Positions 10,590 to 22,006 of a stretch of 64,000 bases of DNA are shown one piece after another (within the stretch, counting starts at the first letter, position 1; every line of letters begins with the position of its first letter). Under the pieces are notes generated by a model. The model did no database searches, was not told where the DNA came from, and was given only the letters and a program-made list of their open reading frames with translations. This DNA is from Elysia chlorotica. Its lineage: Eukaryota; Mollusca; Gastropoda; Plakobranchidae. Where the stretch lies: contig RQTK01000077.1 of NCBI GenBank assembly GCA_003991915.1, positions 406,858 to 470,857 on the forward strand, written 5' to 3'. A program made the translations under genes and the position numbers.

Positions 10590-10935
10590 AACTTTGGTGT
10601 AAGACTCCTTGATGACCTATCATTTCGCAACAACACTGCCCCTTACCTACCCTTGCTCTCATACCATTCTACTGTGACTGGTTTCTGCACATCGAAAGAT
10701 TTCAACGTTGGACTTGATGTAAGCGTTTTTTTGTTTAGATACTGTATCGCTGCATTATGTTTGGGCAACCACAGCCACTCACCGTCTTTCTCTAGCAGTT
10801 CTCTAATGTTGAACTTTTCAAAAGGAAGATTTGTCTTTGACTTTCAGTATTCTTCAAACTTTTTAAGTAGTGGTTCTACTTTCTCCTTTTCTTCTTCTTG
10901 AAAAGTCCAAGATCCATGTATATTTCTCCCTTCTT
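10590..10935 (-). repeat. gag-RNase H junction unit C (shortened)
   Basis: This is a third copy. CACTGTGACTGGTTTCTGCA-like RNase H sequence is followed, on the minus-strand 5' side, by the gag segment that includes AGTATTCTTCAAACTTTTTA and CTTGAAAAGTCCA on the plus strand. It is shorter than A and B because the middle of the gag part is deleted. It abuts unrelated or more diverged sequence near 10940. Confidence 0.6.
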
Positions 10936-10939
10936 CTGC

Positions 10940-11248
10940 TATTATATATAGCAAGCGAACCATTAAATTTGAACTGGGGTTTCCCGCAAGCTATTTTTAG
11001 ACATAGACCTAGCTTCATCGTCTGCTGTCCTCTATTGGTTGCCACCACAATAGCTAAGTTTGTAGGAAAGTTCTCACGCAGGATGGAACTAGATTTGAGG
11101 CTTGGGCGATACATAAACCAAAAAAGTGAGATGTGATAAAACACAGATTGTTTCCAAGTAAAAACCATTTTATCGCTAGATCCTGAATGTTTCTCGCACG
11201 ATCCCAACTGGAAATCCTTGGAGTTGCATACCATCATATTCTTCAGAT
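10940..11248 (-). pseudogene. Possible gypsy gag/protease remnant
   Basis: This stretch lies between the zinc knuckle and unit C on the minus strand. A 159-codon open frame spans 10863-11342, but I do not recognise a protease active-site motif in it. Position alone suggests a gag-pol junction remnant. Confidence 0.3.
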
Positions 11249-11509
11249 CTATCCACAGCATGTAGCTTCTTTTAGGTTTGTTTGCTTTATTGACATTTTG
11301 CAGCCCTTTGCAAAATGGTTTGGCTTGTTGCACCTCAAACACTGTTGATCATATGCTGGGCATTTTCTTGGTGGATAGCCACATAAGCACTTTGTAGATT
11401 TTATTTTGTTCAATGCAGGTCTATTATATTTCTTTTCATGGCTGGTTGGTTCTGGTTTGTATATTTTCTTCTTTAGTGCTTCCACCGACGCTTGTTTTTG
11501 GTCAATCAT
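11249..11509 (-). pseudogene. Ty3/gypsy gag zinc-knuckle fragment
   Basis: The open frame contains CLCGYPPRKCPAYDQQCLRC followed by NKPNHFAKGC. This is the double CCHC-type arrangement (CPAYxxxCxxCxxxNHFAxxC) typical of gypsy gag nucleocapsids. In the complete second knuckle, CLRC-NKPNHFAKGC, the metal ligands C, C, H and C are all present. It is separated from the rest of gag by rearrangement. Confidence 0.8.
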
Positions 11510-11576
11510 TTAGAGACCTGATTTTGATTGTTTTTCAGCTCTACATACTCGTATTTCTGGAACTCTGGAACACAAA

Positions 11577-11645
11577 GACAGAATACGACCGTATCGGAGA
11601 CCAACGCTCTTCCATTTGAGCAAATTAACCCCCACCGGAACCGTA
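11577..11645 (-). mobile_element. tRNA-like SINE head (partial)
   Basis: The minus strand reads GGGGGTTAATTTGCTCAAAT followed by GGAAGAGCGTTGG and TCTCCGATACGG. This resembles a tRNA acceptor strand plus D-arm with an RNA polymerase III box A. The box B half is missing, so it is a SINE remnant or tRNA pseudogene, not a functional tRNA. Confidence 0.5.
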
Positions 11646-11879
11646 GGTCTCCAACTCGATCGTAGACAATCTCTGTGTAGCAGCATATAAAACAGAGTCA
11701 GGTTTTAGTTTTGGGACCGGTCCGCTTTAATAGTCTAGTAGCTTGCTGAGGATTGACATTAACAGCCAAACTTAGTGACAGGTAACTTGGTAAAAAAAAA
11801 TGGGTGTACTGATCATAGTTGACATATAGATAGAGCTAGTTAGTTTAGTTGTAGCCTCTAGCTCCCCATAGGTTCGCAA

Positions 11880-12208
11880 CACACACACATACACATACAC
11901 ACACACAATCACGTGACTAGAGTCTAACACTGTACAATAAAAAGAATTATAATAATAATAAGCTCAACTGTCAACTTATGGGATATTATAAATTTTTTGG
12001 AATACATACATGTATACATACACACATCCAACGTCCGTCGACAAACATTTCATGCTTAAATTGTGTTAAGGAGCATCAAGGAAAAGATTGAACAAATGAT
12101 ACTCTGTCGTTTCAAGATCTATAACCGGATATAGTTATTTTCATTCAAAAATGTAAAAACAAATTAGTATTGAGTAATTTTGCTATTGTCAAAGGACTCT
12201 AGATCAGT
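11880..12208. other. (CA)n tract and AT-rich DNA
   Basis: There is a short imperfect (CA)n run at about 11880-11906 and a CATACA-rich stretch at 12001-12030. No gene is recognisable. Confidence 0.5.
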
Positions 12209-12510
12209 AACTTGTACCTGGAATAACCTGGTTGCCTCCCACTCGTAAATTTAAAAACTTAGGGGGAATTGTACGATCTGTGGCGGGACGCACTAGGTGG
12301 AGAGTGTATAGGGTTCACAAGAAAAAAGTCCGACTGCAAAACTGCAGGTGGTTCCCTCGTCCTGGTAAACGATTCTTTAATTCAGCTTTAGGGAGAAAAA
12401 GAGGGGGTAAGACAATAATAATTACTGACTGATGAAATCTCTTGAAGGAAATAATAATTATTATTATTTCCTTCAAGAGATTTCATCAGTCAGTTTTACC
12501 AAGGGAGGTA
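12209..12510. repeat. Element with a perfect 35-bp palindrome
   Basis: Positions 12424-12458 and 12460-12494 are exact reverse complements around a single central base, beginning ACTGACTGATGAAATC. Outside the palindrome, GGTTGCCTCCCACTCGTAAA (near 12230) resembles the reverse complement of the sequence just after it (GGCTACCTCCCTTGGTAAA). A larger inverted structure of about 280 bp, such as a foldback transposon or MITE, is therefore possible. A 66-codon basic open frame at 12232-12432 runs into the palindrome and matches nothing I know. Confidence 0.6.
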
Positions 12511-12879
12511 GCCTCGCCACTTCTATCTTCACTTTAAAAACCACAGTTATCTCTCAATACAAAAAATATATGTACTAACAAAAAACACTATTTAAAGCAA
12601 CCCAGTAAAAATAAAATTTTAGGCAATGTTTTCATAATACTCAATGCTGGATACAACCAAATACAACCTCAGCTTTTCCTTGTTTGTCTCCTGTGTGTCT
12701 ATAGACTCTGCACCGTCATATCTTCTGCTGTTCCTTCCTAATTATCGTGTAGTTTTCTACACCCCTTTGAATATAAGCAAGTGCAACACAGTCCACGCAA
12801 AATTGCAATAGATTTAACAAACCTGCACATTTCACTGTATTGCATTGTATATGGTTGTGACTGGATAGATAAAAACAAC

Positions 12880-12955
12880 AACAAAAAGAACAACTACAAC
12901 AACAAGAACAACAACAACAACAAGAATAGCAATAGCAAAAACAACATAAGTGGCA
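12880..12955. repeat. Imperfect (AAC)n microsatellite
   Basis: AAC/AAG triplets dominate, giving poly-Asn/Lys in a plus-strand frame that is not a gene. Confidence 0.85.
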
Positions 12956-12999
12956 GCAAAGACATATAAATGCATAGCCTACTAAGAGAACTTGTGTTA

Positions 13000-14060
13000 A
13001 TAGAAATTAAATTAATTCAGTATCCTTTTTGATATGTTGACTTGATCTAGGTGAGCTACCAGTACTTCACCACCACAGAACTGCAGCTTCAATTAATTAG
13101 GCCTATTAAACATGAACAGGAATATCTTTAATAAAAAACTGACGTTTTTTTTTTAAAATAACAACCCTTCAACCCCAATTTCATAAAACAGTTAATTCTA
13201 CTTAAGAAATCTTGTCGGACTGGGAATATTTTGACCATTAACTTTAGAATGGTGTTAAACCTTAAATATGGAGATTTCAGATGTGTCGCAAATTCACCAA
13301 GTTTGATAAGACCAAGGTGAAAATAATTGGCCAGCACTATGCCCGCAATACTTTTAAATCCTTTCTAATGATTGTTTGCAGCGATCTTGAAAATCTTGTT
13401 AGTTTAAGTTTAAAGTATTGTTTACTTTATAAAGAAAAATAGGTTAATACCAAGGATTTTCAAGCTAGGGAAATAAAAAGAAATCTTTAGAAGACAAGCA
13501 AATGTGAAAAAACTTATAAAGAAATAGAGAAAAATGAAAGGGGAATTAGAAAGCTTCAAAGGGGCATAACCCGTTTTTAAGTAATTTTTTTTCAAACGAA
13601 ATGCTTTTATTAAGTCCCCATTGAGGGCACAATTTCTAGTAATTTCATTTTCTTATTAGTTGAGACTTATTTTCTTATATTTCCAAGCAATTTAATGGTT
13701 GAGATCCTATTCATAATCGCATTGACTTTCGCCTTGTATAGTAATGTTTTTACTATTTTTAGCATGACTAGAATTAGAACCATATTAGGCAGAGATCTTC
13801 TATGGCTATCCAACAGTAATGCATGAACATTCTGATAATTGCATAGACAGAAAATACTAAGCTCTGATCTGAGGTTGGGTTGCTTATCCCGACACAAGCC
13901 TGTAGCAGGGGATGTATTGGATATCCTGATCGTGTGTTTACTGTTTATCCTACCAGTGGTCAGACTAGGCTTGACCGCTGCCCAGCACGTCTCAGGTTTC
14001 CGGGAGGTTTTGAGACGTGATGCTACAGGTCATTGCGATCAGTCGTGATGGTCAGAGAAG
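13000..14060. other. No gene recognised
   Basis: The minus-strand frames at 13128-13337 and 13667-13897 have AT-driven composition and no recognisable domain. Positions 13880-14050 are more GC-rich than the surroundings but carry no motif I can name. Confidence 0.4.
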
Positions 14061-14140
14061 GGTGAGTGAGTGAGTTGTTTTTACGGCACGTCAGCGCGGT
14101 AACGGCTATGTCGTGCCTATGATGTCCTAAGACATTTAAT
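14061..14140 (-). mobile_element. SINE family B 3'-end fragment
   Basis: GTGAGTGAGTGAGTT, then TTACGGCACGTCAGCGCGGT and AACGGCTATGTCGTGCC, ATGATGTCC is nearly identical to the reverse complement of 32835-32911. The pair therefore defines a second dispersed family whose end reads TGACGTGCCGTAAAACAAAC. No tRNA-like head is visible nearby. Confidence 0.6.
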
Positions 14141-14159
14141 GCATTATACTAGTAGCAAC

Positions 14160-14210
14160 GGTCAGAGATGGGAGGAGATGGGAGGAGATGGGAGGAGATC
14201 GGCGGAGATG
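14160..14210. repeat. Short 11-bp tandem repeat
   Basis: GGGAGGAGATG is repeated about four times, with the last copy diverged to GGCGGAGATG. Confidence 0.8.
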
Positions 14211-15460
14211 ATACAGAGGCCTTGTCAAATGGGGCCCATAACGACAACGGAGACGATTGAAAGGGAGTTTGCACATCGTCCAATCATAGCTCAGTCCTAG
14301 ACTTACAGAACCAATGAGCGATCGGAAAATCCAATGCCAATAACTATGTCATATGTTTTTGTTGTTGTGCGGATTGCAAGGTCTACAATAAAATTGAGCC
14401 CTGCATTGGGAGCAGAGTTTACTAGAGAACTCACAAGTTCATCATAAAGAAGGTTATTGACCTCCTCCGCATGCAAAACTTTGGGCCAATAAATTGAAGT
14501 TTGTAGTGTGAATAGAAAATAATACAATAAATATTGATTACAAAAAATACTTGTAAATGATATAAAGATTTCAGTTGAAAAGACTTTACAAAATTGAAAA
14601 GATATTTTCAGAAATAAAAAGGAGCCAAATCCAATCACCTCCTACAATATCTGAAAGTCATTGAAGAAGAAAGAAAAATATTATCTTCAAAAAGAAAATC
14701 GTGTAGGGTTTGGGAGAGCCAGACATTAATGTGTAAAACTGTTGTATTTTTTTATCGTATACCTATTTGCAATTACAAGGTACAATGATTATTTGCAAGC
14801 ACTTCACAGTGTGATTTTCATCCGAACGGCAAAGAAAATGTAAACATTAAAAACTCTGAATTTTGTTTCCAGTCTACTGCCCCTATGGATCTTAGTTCAA
14901 CGATTTTCAAAACAATTTCCAAAGTGACATCATGTTTGCATAATTATGTGCATATAAAAAAATATTGACCTTTAAAAAATGAAATATATTATTTTTAAAA
15001 GTGTATCGTATCTGATTATTTTAAATCTAAGAAACTATATTCTTTTTCGGTAATCCTGTTCCCAACCCATTTTTCTCTTTAACATCCTTGTAGCGCGCAG
15101 CTTATTATTAACAAACTTAAATCTAAACTAAATTACATATAATTATGAATAGTGAGATAGTTTTAACGTGGCATTGCCTAAAAAAGATGCAGCTTGACGC
15201 TACGATGGAATTGTGTTTATGTATAAATATAACATTATCTACTTTCTTTATTGAAACTAAACATTGGTCTGTTTCTATGGGAAGAGTAGGAGGCATATAC
15301 AATATGCAATATGCGAACACTATTTTTAGATTGAATAAAAACAGACAAACATAATTATTCTGACATGTTGGCAAATAGGGTTCATGAGACCTACTAATGA
15401 AATATCGGGTTCTGGTATATATCGGGTTATCTTACGTTGAGAAAGAGAAAGATGATGGGA
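14211..15460. other. No gene recognised
   Basis: AT-rich DNA. Open frames at 14303-14638 and 15123-15374 (both minus) have no recognisable domain and no convincing splice partners. Confidence 0.4.
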
Positions 15461-15461
15461 G

Positions 15462-15467
15462 AAAAAC

Positions 15468-15532
<65 letters not shown>

Positions 15533-15890
15533 GAGAGAAAGNNNNNNNNNNNNNNNNNNNNNNNNNNNNNNNNNNNNNNNNNNNNNNNNNNNNNNNNNNN
15601 NNNNNNNNNNNNNNNNNNNNNNNNNNNNNNNNNNNNNNNNNNNNNNNNNNNNNNNNNNNNNNNNNNNNNNNNNNNNNACAGAGAGAGAGACAGAGAGACA
15701 GACAGACAGACAGACAGAGAGAGAGAGAAAGAAAGAGAGAGATGAAATGATAAAAACAGAGAGACAAAGAGAAAGAGAGAGATGAGCGATAGAAAGAGAG
15801 AAAGACGGAGAGACAGGGGGAAAACGAGGGAGAGAAAGACAGGGAGAGACAGAGAGAGAGAGTGAGAAGAGAGAAAGAGAGATAATGAGA
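15462..15890. repeat. (GA)n array containing a 136-base assembly gap
   Basis: (AG)n runs at 15466-15541. Bases 15542-15677 are N. The right flank continues as (GACA)n and (GA)n with interruptions to about 15890. Long arginine/glutamate or serine/leucine frames over it are artefacts of the dinucleotide repeat. Confidence 0.95.
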
Positions 15891-17040
15891 GAAGGAATGC
15901 AATTATCTATGTGGAATGGTATTTGATTCACCGGGTTGGTCTCAGATCGTGATCAGACTCTCGACCATGGAATCTGAGATCTCGTAGAGTCATGTGATCT
16001 GGTCACGTGATTAGTATTTTTTCCAACAAGCAGCAAGCGCTGGTGACACTCTTGTTACCGGTGTTTCTGTTTTGTATTGCTACAATTATACGCCAATTTA
16101 TAACGGGTCTTGGTTATAATGAAATAATTATCGTTGCTGTTTTTTGAAAAGTTTGGGCGACTAAGCACACTAAATCTCTATCTTGGTTATAATGAAATAA
16201 TTATCTTTGCTGTTATTGACAAGTTTGGGTGACTACACACACTGAATCTCTCTTGATGATTTTTTAGACTTTTAAATTCCTGTTTAAAAGTAAAAAAAGA
16301 TCCACATCAAGAAATGCAAAAAAAAAAGAAAATATAGGTATACAATCTTCAACTCTAATAATACGTTTTAAGGTGATTCTACAATAATTGTTTTATAAAC
16401 ACAGCCGCAACTAAAAAGTATAATTATTTAAAATCCTTGATCAAGAGTATAGTAAAACAGAGTCACATAATAATTATAAGTATCTTTTTTAGTTACCTTC
16501 AGTTTGATCATTGAGGAATCTTCTGGGTTTGTAAATGAATAGTCAAGGGGTCGTGTAATTTTGATTAGTAATAACAAAAAAAAAAGCAGAAGGTCGAAAT
16601 TGAGTTTGTGTTGTTGCCCCTTTATATGAATCAGTATGAACCTTTGATAACATAAAACTGAAGTATCTAACAGTCTTTCAAGAACCACACACATGACAAG
16701 TGAGGCGTTATAATTGTAAGATTACCTTGAAGTATAAGGGGAATATCTTATGCGCCATTTAGCACTTTAGATTCTTTGACTACACACTATTTTACGATTG
16801 TAGACAATCAGGTATTACCTCAATCCAAGGAACATATCCCGACATAAAGCGACATGATGTGCGTTACACACTTTGGAATTTTAATCATTTTCTTTAACAT
16901 CTCCATTGTGTATTTAATTCTCACAAGTTAACTGCATAATTCAAATCATTCAAGAGGATTTTCTTTCTCAAGGACGCATATGTTGGAGATCTTTTGTTTT
17001 CAAATTTCCTCTCGAATTAGCTAAAGGACTTTGAATTAAA
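15891..17040. other. No gene recognised; one 74-bp direct repeat
   Basis: TCTTGGTTATAATGAAATAA and the sequence after it occur at 16108 and again at 16182, so there is a 74-bp tandem pair to about 16255. The rest is AT-rich with no supported exon. Confidence 0.5.
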
Positions 17041-17044
17041 TAGT

Positions 17045-17270
17045 CAGCGGAGAGAGATAGATAAAGAGAGAGAGATAGATGAAGAGAGAGAGAGAGACAG
17101 AGACAGAGAGAGAGAGAGAGAGAGATAGGGGGGGGGCAGTAAAAAAATAGATGCAGAGACTGGCACACAGGCAGAAGGATTGGAAAAGCAAAAACAATGA
17201 GAGAGAGAGAGAGAGAGAGAGAATAGAGAGAGACAGTGACAGAGAGACATAGAGAGAGCTAGAGACCACT
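17045..17270. repeat. Imperfect (GA)n tracts
   Basis: Three GA-rich runs are interrupted by a G9 run near 17129 and by unique sequence at 17140-17195. No gene. Confidence 0.9.
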
Positions 17271-18030
17271 ATAATCAGTCTTTAAATATGTGGTAGTTCA
17301 TTCCAATGGTGGTGGGGGCGACCAAAACCAAAAAAACCAGTTTAACTTGACATAAAATAAAACTATAAATTTTTATAATAAATTAATAGTCCCAGATCTA
17401 AATTCCTCGCAAATGTTTCTCCCGGTAGCCGCCCTCAATAAACCTTTGGTATAGTCTCCACTTGGGCACGCCCCAAGGGAATAAACGACGTGAGATAGAC
17501 ACTAAAATGCCGAGGATTTACTTTCAAGGGGAATAACATTTACAATAAGAGTATTCTATCAAACTAAGTTATGATTTCTTTGGGGAAAAGTCGACATTTC
17601 TTGACAAGAGCACGAAATTTTGAGTCGTTTTTCTGAAAGGGAATGGAATTCTTTAAGTGTAGATTGCCAGCCTCTTGATCAGAAGGTTGTGCATATGCGT
17701 TTGAGCGGTTGGCACTGTCGTGTTTTTTACTTATATTTGAGTCGGTGTCAGTATAAGATAATCAACGATCTGAAACTAAAGTATCCTGTTGAGGGATCCC
17801 GTCGCCGAAAAGAATTTTTTTCTTAAAAAACCTGGAGAGAAGTCAAAGCATGAGAGACCTTCCCTTTCTGAATTCGGCACGCCAGGGAAAGGAAATCGCA
17901 GCAAACAAAGCTAGGCTCGACCCCGCGACTTCTAATTTTAAGAATAGCGAATTTTTAACAGAGAGAAAGAGACAAAGACAACAAAGAGATAAGAATAAAA
18001 AAAGACTCAAGATAAATAAATTGATATATT
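17271..18030. other. No gene recognised; SINE-like traces
   Basis: GTCGGTGTCAGTATAAGATA at about 17742 matches the SINE family A middle. On the minus strand of 17880-17940, GTCGCGGGGTCGAGCCTAGC resembles a tRNA T-arm (box B). Both are too short to delimit. Confidence 0.35.
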
Positions 18031-18082
18031 TCTTTCTCTTTCTCCCTTTCTCTCTCTCTCTTTCTCTTTCTCTCTCTCTCTT
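18030..18082. repeat. (TC)n tract
   Basis: TTTCTC and CTCTCT repeats end in a run of TC dinucleotides. Confidence 0.9.
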
Positions 18083-18754
18083 ATGAGAGTTGCAGCGAGC
18101 TAAGTGAGGTTCAGATGACCATGATATATGTAAAAATAAAGAGACTAGAGAGTTAATTATATATTATAATAATAAATAAGTTCAGTAACAAAACTATAAC
18201 GTGTTTAGAACCTTTTCTTTAATATTATCTTCATCATAATTTGTTTATACCCGATATCTGTCTCACAGTTTTGGGCCTGCGACCGTATTTCAATCCAGTT
18301 ATCTTTCTATTTATCGATTTTATACATTATATGAAATATATCTTTCCCCTGCTTTTATTTTTGTTTTGCTATGCATTTCGTCCAATATATATCCGCATCA
18401 CCCTACCCCATGCATTATTCCACAGTCTTCCTACACAAAAACACACTTTCTATCCAAAAACGTCGTAGCTGTAACCCCAAAAGCTCCTTCTGTCTTCTTG
18501 CACCCCCCATACCATTCTTAGAAATGCAATCAACACGTTCCCTATAGCTGGAACCGGTCCCACCCAAATTGAGTTTGTCAGCTTACCAGAGAAGGTTGAA
18601 AAGAAAACAGACCCGTGTCCCTGGAGCCAATGTGATCATCCCCCCATATCCAGCGTCTAGAGCCCTCCATCTTAGTCTCTAAGGCCGCCAAGCTTGTAAT
18701 AAACCACATGGAAAGCCCTAGAGACGGCACGCTGCGATATTTCACTGTGCCTCT
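18083..18754. other. No gene recognised
   Basis: AT-rich. The open frames at 18241-18468 (+) and 18578-18823 (-) have no recognisable domain. Confidence 0.4.
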
Positions 18755-18890
18755 TAAAAACTGTTTGAGATGTAAAGTCATTCTTTTTGGATTTTTTAAA
18801 ACATGTTTGAGATATAAAGTCATTCATTTAAAATGTTTTAAAAACTGTTTGAGATATAAAGTCATCCATTTTGGATTTTTTAAAGATGTT
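18755..18890. repeat. Tandem repeat of about 41 bp, three copies
   Basis: CTGTTTGAGAT(G/A)TAAAGTCAT is found near 18761, 18803 and 18844. Two of the copies are followed by TTTTTGGATTTTTTAAA. Confidence 0.8.
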
Positions 18891-19019
18891 TTTTCCTCCT
18901 CGCGGGTGTGCTGTTCCTCCTCTTATTTTTCAATTTTCTTTTTCTTTAATTTGCACAAAATTTTTATATCCTATCTTTCTGTTTCTGTCTACTTGTCTAC
19001 TTCTACCTTTTCCATCGAA

Positions 19020-19067
19020 AAAATATCTCGATGGATGCCTATCCATTTTTCTCTCCGCTCCCCCCCC

Positions 19068-19142
<75 letters not shown>

Positions 19143-19187
19143 GCTTTCCATTAATTATCGATGGATGCCTATCCACGTTTCTCTCCG

Positions 19188-19244
<57 letters not shown>

Positions 19245-19245
19245 T
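19020..19245. repeat. Duplicated unit with two (TC)n arrays
   Basis: TCGATGGATGCCTATCCA followed by TTTCTCTCCGCTCCC occurs at about 19028 and 19158, each leading into a (TC)n run (19071-19143 and 19192-19240). The microsatellite was duplicated together with its flank, about 130 bp apart. Confidence 0.85.
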
Positions 19246-20930
19246 GATAAAATCTTACCATTAATTTTTGCTTTTTCATAAAGACAGTTAAGAGAATGGA
19301 GATAAAGAAGTTTGGGATTTCTAAATTTCTTTCTCTCCATCCTCTTAACTTTCTTTATTTTTCAATAAATCAAGAGAGTGTGTCTTTTATTCGGAGATGT
19401 CCTGTCAGATAAATGCGATTGAAGACATAAAAGTAAAAAAAATCTTGGAATTAATGTTAAATCAATATATAAAAGAATAATTCTTTTGTCAGTTTCTTTT
19501 TTGCATGCTGCTTCTGCTGGATATTTTCATATTACTTAAAATCTAGTTTGATTACTTCGATTTTCGACGCTTTTATAATTGGAGTCGACAAATTAATTCG
19601 TGAACACAAATATTTTGTAACAACAATTTTTTTCTTTTGAAAGCACTTTAACACCGCTCTAAATTTAAAGCCTTTCTTTCGGGGTAGAGGGGGGAGGGAT
19701 GAGGAGGTGTATAAAAAAGGGGGTGGGCGCTTAATAAGATGTAGGGCCTACACTCGTGTTTGGTTTTATACTTTTTTTATGTTCATTTTAAAAAAAGAAA
19801 CAAAAAAAAAAAAGCAAATAGAAATTGGGATTATTTAACAAAAAGCTACGTCTTTGTAGCCTTATGCTGGTAGTGTCTATGCTTTCAACTGGAGGTTATT
19901 TGTTGACGGGTTCGCTTCCTGGCTTCCAAGGTTAGGAACTAGGTTTTCTTGCGACCAGGTCTTAAAACAAATGTTTGTTAATTTCACTTACTACCATATA
20001 CAAGGCACGTAGGCACTGCACCGAAAGATATGCCTCATCGATCACGTTATAGTTACTGGGTGAGTGCTTATACTTTCTTTTCATCATTGCATTGATCCTA
20101 ATGAAGTCACACATACCAGTGACCATTTCAATGACCACTTTTTAATTTATACAAATATTTTATAAGACGTATTACCATAAAAATTTGAGACGACCTTCAG
20201 TGAGGACGTATGGACATTAAAAGACAACAATCAATTACAACATCTCTTGGAATATTGTGGAAAAGCAACGACCATATTAGCCATCATTCAAAACTATGTT
20301 TAAGCGAAAAATGTTTTTTTTTCACTTCACAGAAAAGACAAATATTCCATTAAAAGGTTTCTAAGTTTATTATGCAGTAGTGCATCAATTGTTTTTCTCC
20401 ATCGTGTTGTTTAGACATAAAACTTAAAACATGCCATTTTAGATTGTGGTTTCTCCACTGATAACAGTTCAGAGATTCCGATCTTTAAACCAAGTGCTTT
20501 TTGTTTGTTTGTTTGTTTGTTTTAAAAAGAAAAAAAAAAGCTTTAATTTCAGTGTGTTCTTTTAACTCCAAACAAACCAATTTCGCCAGTTTCTCATTTT
20601 TCCACAATTAAGTATGCACCGGCATAACTAGAGAAATCTGCACATAAGTCTGGGAAATCCCGCAACTAAAAAAAGCTGTTCCTCACGAGCGCGGTTCATT
20701 ATATCGCGAGGTCCCCTCGGAGTCTCCGCATCTCCTTGTAATCTTCCAGTCTGATTGCCAGATCGAAGCCTGTTGTCTGGTCGACCGAGGCGCCTCATCT
20801 CGATCGGAAACAGACCTGTCACAAAGATAAAGGGTGCGAACCAGGGGGTGAGGGTGTGTCTGATGCAGGGGGGAGGGGGGGAGGTGCGTTGGAGGGACCA
20901 ATGCCCTTGTACCCTGATGGGGTCTCGTCT
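19246..20930. other. No gene recognised
   Basis: AT-rich DNA with a (GTTT)4-5 run near 20500. The GC-richer patch at 20640-20935, with frames on both strands, matches no family I recognise. Confidence 0.4.
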
Positions 20931-20936
20931 ACAGGT

Positions 20937-21810
20937 CACAGTAAGGTCAAGGCGTCACAATTGGATGTTAAGACATTTCCAGTCTATTGTTGCTTCTTTA
21001 TTCAGTCTATTGTTGCTTCTTTAATTTTGCGAGATGTCACAATATTGGATGTTAAGACATTTCCAGTCTATTGTTGCTTCTTTATTCAGTCAATTGTTGC
21101 TTCTGTAATTCTGCGAGATGTCGCAAATAGATGTTAAGACACTTCGAGTCTATTGTTGCTTCTTTAATTCTGCGAACTGTCACGAATGGATTTTAAGACA
21201 TCCCAAGACCTTATTTATTGCTGCTATTCTATCCGTTGTCATAACTGGATTTTAAGACACTTTTAGACAATGATAATTATTGCTACTATTTTGTAAGCTA
21301 TCACAATGGTATGTTTAGAAACCCCAAGCTACTATTTATTTCTCCCTTTCTGCCTATTGGCTCAATTGCAGGATAAAACACACCAAGCCAATATTTATTA
21401 TTAGTTGATTCTACTGGGCGAGCCGTCACAGTTGGATGTTAAGACAGCCCAAGACTCATTGCTTCTTTTGTGCGAGCAGTCACAATTCGACGTTAAGTAA
21501 AGTTTGTTGTTTCTATCCTGCGAGCTATCACAACGATATATTCAGGCACCCCAAGCCAATATTTATTGCTTCTATTCTGCCTATTGTCTTAATTGGAGGC
21601 CTATATCTATAATTTATTGATTTTGTTCGACACGACGTCACACAACTGGGTGTCATGACATTCCAACTCAATATTTATTGCTTACAATTGTGCAAGCCAT
21701 CACAATTCGATGTTAGGCACTCCAAGCCAATATTTATTGCTTTTATTGTGCAAGCCATCACAAATCGAAGTTAAGACACTCCAAGCCAGTATTTATTGCG
21801 TTTCATTCTA
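20937..21810. repeat. Degenerate minisatellite, about 58 bp in the distal copies
   Basis: The recurring motifs are, in order, GCAAGCCATCACAA, then GATGTTAAGACA, then CCAAGCCAATATTTATTGCT, with at least ten recognisable units. In the right half adjacent copies are about 58 bp apart. In the left half (20940-21180) a higher-order variant adds CAGTCTATTGTTGCTTCTTT and the copies are longer (about 85 bp). Sequence identity decreases irregularly along the array. No coding signal. Confidence 0.8.
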
Positions 21811-22006
21811 TGTAAACCGCTGTTCAATTTCCGGATCGCCTTCTAGCTAAGACCCACCAGAATTAAAGAAGTCATTGCCGAAGGAGGAAATTGGGGATGC
21901 AGACAAGAGCTGCAACCAGCGCATGAATACCAAGTAGCCGCCCGCCCTTGAAAGTTTTGTTTGGATACAACATCCATTATTTTTATGTTAGATCTTGATG
22001 GGATTC

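Larger units (their letters stand above)
7690..11520 (-). mobile_element. Degenerate Ty3/gypsy LTR retrotransposon, rearranged
   Basis: Read on the minus strand, the pieces are: gag zinc knuckle (about 11.5 kb), three tandem units each joining gag matrix/capsid-like sequence to RNase H-like sequence (10.93-9.06 kb), the RNase H and linker region (9.1-8.6 kb), the integrase zinc-binding region (8.58-8.40 kb), a SINE, then the integrase core and C-terminal part (8.17-7.69 kb). Protease and most of the reverse transcriptase are missing. All frames are broken. The integrase and RNase H wording most resembles the K02A2.6-like gypsy lineage common in invertebrates. No LTRs could be identified. Confidence 0.8.

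Noticed and set aside
10863..11342. 159-codon minus frame as an intact gene
   Set aside because: It lies within the decayed gypsy element, overlaps unit C and contains no recognisable catalytic motif.
12232..12432. 66-codon basic ORF as a ribosomal or histone-like protein
   Set aside because: The Arg/Lys-rich composition is suggestive, but no family motif is present and the frame runs into a palindrome.
15326..15931. Long Ser/Leu and Arg/Glu frames over GA/TC tracts (also at 17.0, 18.9-19.3, 22.9-23.4, 38.3 and 48.9 kb)
   Set aside because: Dinucleotide repeats leave several frames open on both strands; composition is purely that of the repeat.
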